From positions 1-41,720 of the forward strand of contig CAZXQU010000024.1 of the NCBI GenBank assembly GCA_964642545.1: a DNA stretch of 41,720 bases. Direction: 5' to 3'. The notes under the pieces are model-generated. The model ran no database searches. It had not been told where the DNA came from and was given only the letters and a program-made list of their open reading frames with translations. Shown here one piece after another: positions 39,231 through 41,720 of the stretch (position 1 is its first letter; the number at the start of each line of letters is the position of its first letter). Source of the stretch: QYOJ01 sp964642545. GTDB taxonomy: Bacteria; Bacteroidota; Bacteroidia; Bacteroidales; FEN-979. Both the position numbers and the translations under genes were made by a program.

Positions 39231-40574
39231 TCAACGAATCACCATCATTTTTCCCTGGCTGTGAACTACCCCATCCAGCTGGAGCTGATACAGATAAACA
39301 CCTTCCGGCAATTGCCCAGCATCAAACGAGAACAAATGGACTCCGGGCTTCAGAAACCCAAGGCTGAGTTCAGAAAGTGCTGATCCTTTCAAATCAACAA
39401 TTTTCATTTCAACAACCCCTGAAATCTTATTTCTTATTTCGTATTTCGTATTTCCCGAAGTTGGATTGGGAAATACCCTCAGTGAAACCCCGGAATCGGG
39501 GAGTCCACCCAAAGGCCTGATTCCGGGTTGCACCGGCGGTCTGTATTTCAAAACCGCACCACTATTGCCAACCGCATATCCGTGAAGTGAATCGGGGAAA
39601 GTGATAGCGAATACGGCAGCACTGTCAGGTGTTGGAATTTCTGTCCATGTTGAACCACTGTCGAGGCTGAAAATCAATTTACACAAGGGACCAAGAGGTG
39701 ACCATGCCTGGGAGGATGTGCGAAAGTCGATGTCAAATGCGATACCCTGGACCCCTATCTCATCGTAGTTCCAGTTTACACCCCCGTCGGCCGAACGGAT
39801 CATCCCCACACCGTAGCCGTAATCGGGATCGCCTCCCGAGCCCATCACATGCATTTCATCGAAGATATGGAGTCCATGTACCTCGTCGGCCGGAGCCTGG
39901 GAAGGGTCGATGGCATACCACAGATCGCCACCGTTGTTGGTTCGCCAGATCACGCCTGCGATGTCGAACATCCCTCCGCTGGCATATCCCACCTCTTCAT
40001 TAAGGAAAGCGATGGTGAGAACCGGGAAAAAGGCGAGGGTAGAGGTGTCGATTGCAGCCTGTGTCCAGGTGTTGCCGCCATCAGTTGTTTTTACAAGTGC
40101 ATGGGGTTTTCCCCCCATCCATCCGGTGAGGGAATCGAAGTAGAGGATGCATGTGATAAAAATATTCTCTTCGGGATAGGTGGATATTGTCCAGGAAGAG
40201 CCCCCGTCAATGGTTTTCAGAAGGAGAGTGCCAAAGGGAGGTTCGGTGAAGTTGAAGGCAGAAGCCCACCCCTGTGAACGGTTCAGGAAAAACACATAAA
40301 TAATATCATTTTCGACAGGGCTATCCTGCTCAATCCAGGTGTTTCCCCCATCGGTTGTATGGAGGATTATCCCTGAATCTCCTACCACCCAACCATAAAG
40401 ACTATCAACAAAGCAAACCGAGCTGAGGTTATGGGTTGTTTGGGGAGGAAGCTGTTCCCAGGTGCCCTGTGATAGTCCGTAATAAGGAATGAGGAACAGG
40501 AGAAGGAAGAATAAGGGAATAAAGAATAAGGGAATGTTGTCCCTTTTGTAAATCCGGTTATTGCCGCTTCTCAT
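39231..40574 (-). CDS. YCF48/BNR-type secreted propeller with T9SS domain
   Basis: From the ATG at 40574 the product has 447 residues. The signal peptide has an unusually long hydrophobic core built from a 15-bp direct duplication (IPLFFIPLFF). The body has repeated TTDGGNTW-type boxes (HTTDGGNTWIEQ, KTIDGGSSWTI, KTTDGGNTWTQ, RSADGGVNWNY, SLDSGSTWTE) with LYGWVVGDSG-like strands, as in the photosystem II assembly factor YCF48 family. The C-terminal about 80 residues (VFPNPTSG to KMMVIR) form a type A sorting domain. The linker is encoded by a heptamer array. It is convergent with the other Asp-box protein. Confidence 0.85.
   Translation of the reverse strand: MRSGNNRIYKRDNIPLFFIPLFFLLLFLIPYYGLSQGTWEQLPPQTTHNLSSVCFVDSLYGWVVGDSGIILHTTDGGNTWIEQDSPVENDIIYVFFLNRSQGWASAFNFTEPPFGTLLLKTIDGGSSWTISTYPEENIFITCILYFDSLTGWMGGKPHALVKTTDGGNTWTQAAIDTSTLAFFPVLTIAFLNEEVGYASGGMFDIAGVIWRTNNGGDLWYAIDPSQAPADEVHGLHIFDEMHVMGSGGDPDYGYGVGMIRSADGGVNWNYDEIGVQGIAFDIDFRTSSQAWSPLGPLCKLIFSLDSGSTWTEIPTPDSAAVFAITFPDSLHGYAVGNSGAVLKYRPPVQPGIRPLGGLPDSGVSLRVFPNPTSGNTKYEIRNKISGVVEMKIVDLKGSALSELSLGFLKPGVHLFSFDAGQLPEGVYLYQLQLDGVVHSQGKMMVIR
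39426..39453. repeat. Heptamer array, unit CTTATTT/CGTATTT, 4 copies, at a second T9SS linker
   Basis: Two CTTATTT and two CGTATTT units on the plus strand. Read on the minus strand they encode TKYEIRNKI directly after FPNPTSGN in the YCF48-like protein, the same protein position as the 38912 array. Confidence 0.93.
40508..40535. repeat. 15-bp direct repeat in a signal-peptide core
   Basis: AGAATAAGGGAAT occurs at 40508-40520 and again at 40523-40535 with a 15-bp period, giving an in-frame IPLFF duplication on the minus strand. Degenerate 7-bp units (AATAAGG, AATGAGG) adjoin at 40481. Confidence 0.8.
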
Positions 40575-40717
40575 CCTGTCACACAACTAATCGTCCTTTT
40601 TCCTGGTTGCACCTTCCTTCAAAAGGCTCGACTGCGAAGATAGAATTATTTTCATGCCATAGTTGATTTTTGGACGAGAAAGTCGTATCTTGAACAATAT
40701 TTCAAAATTTTTCGCAT

Positions 40718-41218
40718 ATGAAAATCAGTACATTAATTAGTTGTTTCGTTCTGTTGGCTTTGATAACACAAGCCCAGGATATCAAGGTTCCCACTTCTTC
40801 AGATATCCAAGCTTCCCAACAGGCCATGGGGGCTGCAGTGGAGAGCACCACCACCCCGGTCAATATTGGTGGTTTGCTCGGCCAGCTGGCCGGCAATCTG
40901 TCTGACGACGCTTTTACGGAATCCTTTAAGGAGAAGAAAAGTGATTTTATTTCGGAAGCAGGTAACATCGTGAATCCTGAAGGAGCTTCTTCCGCTTTGC
41001 TCTCGCTCCAGGGTGGCTTGGTTCCTTCAGCGATGAATGCAGGCTGGGACGCTGTAAAAGATTCCTGGATCAAAGATGCCAACACAGCCAATACTGTGAA
41101 AAGCGTTGCATCGCTTGCTGGCACGCTCGAATCGCAAATCAGCGATAAGTACTTTTCAGGGACTTGGGCAACGGCTCGTCCGGCATGGCAGGCAGCCCTG
41201 AGCGCTCTGTCGAAATAA
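40718..41218 (+). CDS. Secreted protein of unknown function, 166 residues
   Basis: A Sec signal peptide (MKISTLISCFVLLALITQAQ) is followed by a helical, Ala/Ser-rich mature part with no Cys: VNIGGLLGQLAGNLSDDAF, ISEAGNIVNPEGASSALLSL, VKSVASLAGTLESQIS. The spacing of hydrophobic residues suggests an amphipathic helical bundle. I do not recognise the family. It is divergent from the YCF48-like gene, with a 143-bp shared upstream region. Periplasmic or outer-membrane location is inferred from the signal. Confidence 0.75.
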   Translation: MKISTLISCFVLLALITQAQDIKVPTSSDIQASQQAMGAAVESTTTPVNIGGLLGQLAGNLSDDAFTESFKEKKSDFISEAGNIVNPEGASSALLSLQGGLVPSAMNAGWDAVKDSWIKDANTANTVKSVASLAGTLESQISDKYFSGTWATARPAWQAALSALSK

Positions 41219-41232
41219 GGGGACAGAAATTG

Positions 41233-41688
41233 TTATTGTGGAACGTTCTCCTCCCGGTCCCCCTCCAGCTCCTTCTCGATGGCTTCCGGTGTCAGCAGAT
41301 CTTTTGTATCTTTATGGTAGAACGATGATGGCAACAACTGGATGTTCATGCTCAGCAAGAGGTGTTCCACGATGATCAGTAGGATGGTTCCGACAAATGG
41401 AACCGGAATCAGTAAAACTGGAACCACTACACCGGTTCCTTTCAGCAGGTCGATCATCTGCTTGACAAACTGTTTTTTTTCCACCGACGTGAGTTTCTCC
41501 CGTTTCATATACTTCGTCAGGATCAAAAACGCCTCTTTGGTCTCTTTTGCCTCCCCTTTGATCCCCCCGGTATATCGGGTGGTCTCCTGAAGAAAGAGCT
41601 TCGCCAGTCTGGCAATCTCTGACCTTACCCCTGGGAGGGTAAAAAGCATCAGGAGATCCCTGATCATTTTTCGGCGGAGGATGTTCAT
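41233..41688 (-). CDS. LETM1-like domain protein
   Basis: The product has 151 residues from the ATG at 41688; a GTG at 41703 and beyond stays open to the window edge, so a longer N-terminus is possible. The order LTKYMKREKLTSVEKKQFVKQ, then DLLKGTGVVVPVLLIPVPFV, a membrane helix and NIQLLPSSF matches the LETM1 ribosome-binding-like domain. In mitochondria LETM1 is involved in K+/H+ exchange and ribosome contact; the bacterial role is not established. It is tail-to-tail with the preceding gene. Confidence 0.72.
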   Translation of the reverse strand: MNILRRKMIRDLLMLFTLPGVRSEIARLAKLFLQETTRYTGGIKGEAKETKEAFLILTKYMKREKLTSVEKKQFVKQMIDLLKGTGVVVPVLLIPVPFVGTILLIIVEHLLLSMNIQLLPSSFYHKDTKDLLTPEAIEKELEGDREENVPQ

Positions 41689-41720
41689 CACGATGAAATT
41701 CACAACTAAGTTACGACTAA

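Overview
The window reads as one stretch of a Bacteroidota chromosome (Bacteroidales-like or a related lineage). The evidence is: TAnnTTTG -7 elements in front of many genes and no Shine-Dalgarno sequences to speak of; a short primary sigma factor lacking region 1.1; type A T9SS C-terminal sorting domains on several secreted proteins; a serine-type sulfatase beside an anaerobic sulfatase maturase; a GH109-like Tat-exported oxidoreductase; and a complete Na+-NQR operon ending in apbE. There is no CRISPR array, prophage, transposase or conjugation module. Accessory features are short repeats and gene remnants scattered among ordinary genes.

Layout. 1-1423: 5' part of an AspT/YidE-type permease gene. 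1553-1936: N-terminal fragment of a NuoM-like subunit, ending at an inverted repeat. 2006-5772: ferritin-like diiron protein, transglutaminase-like protein carrying in-frame repeat insertions, GH109-like enzyme. 5831-11499: housekeeping block glyS, DUF218 membrane protein, pth, rplY, prs, rpoD. 11746-11829: tRNA-Leu(CAA) with promoter and terminator. 12057-15871: anaerobic sulfatase maturase convergent with a small membrane protein and a T9SS-exported sulfatase. 16453-19498: small and decayed genes, a DUF1295 reductase-like membrane protein and a secreted Pro/Lys-rich protein. 19635-26584: nqrABCDEF-apbE, then a convergent small Cys-rich membrane protein. 26877-28587: a GAF-like/nucleotidyltransferase gene overlapping a metallophosphoesterase gene. 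28732-34524: secreted beta-propeller, aldo/keto reductase, metallo-beta-lactamase-fold protein, orphan T9SS sorting domain, nitronate-monooxygenase-like enzyme, CrtI/CrtO-like FAD enzyme. 34613-41688: outer-membrane barrel, TonB-dependent receptor, two T9SS cargo proteins of the Asp-box/YCF48 type, a secreted protein of unknown function and a LETM1-like protein.

The clearest unexplained signal is a set of short tandem arrays that all have a period of exactly 7 bp but different unit sequences. I find eleven arrays: 3788, 3874, 5780, 7341, 7801, 7877, 8218, 8800, 9539, 38912 and 39426. Seven of them are 28 bp, that is four units. They lie in gene junctions, in 5' leaders, in variable loops of two proteins, and in the linker before the T9SS sorting domain of two others. 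Because 7 is not a multiple of 3, a change in copy number inside a gene would shift the reading frame. Other points of interest are three genes whose start codon lies exactly 4 nt after TAnnTTTG (probable leaderless mRNAs), the sensor-nucleotidyltransferase plus phosphoesterase pair, and several gene fragments, including an orphan sorting domain.
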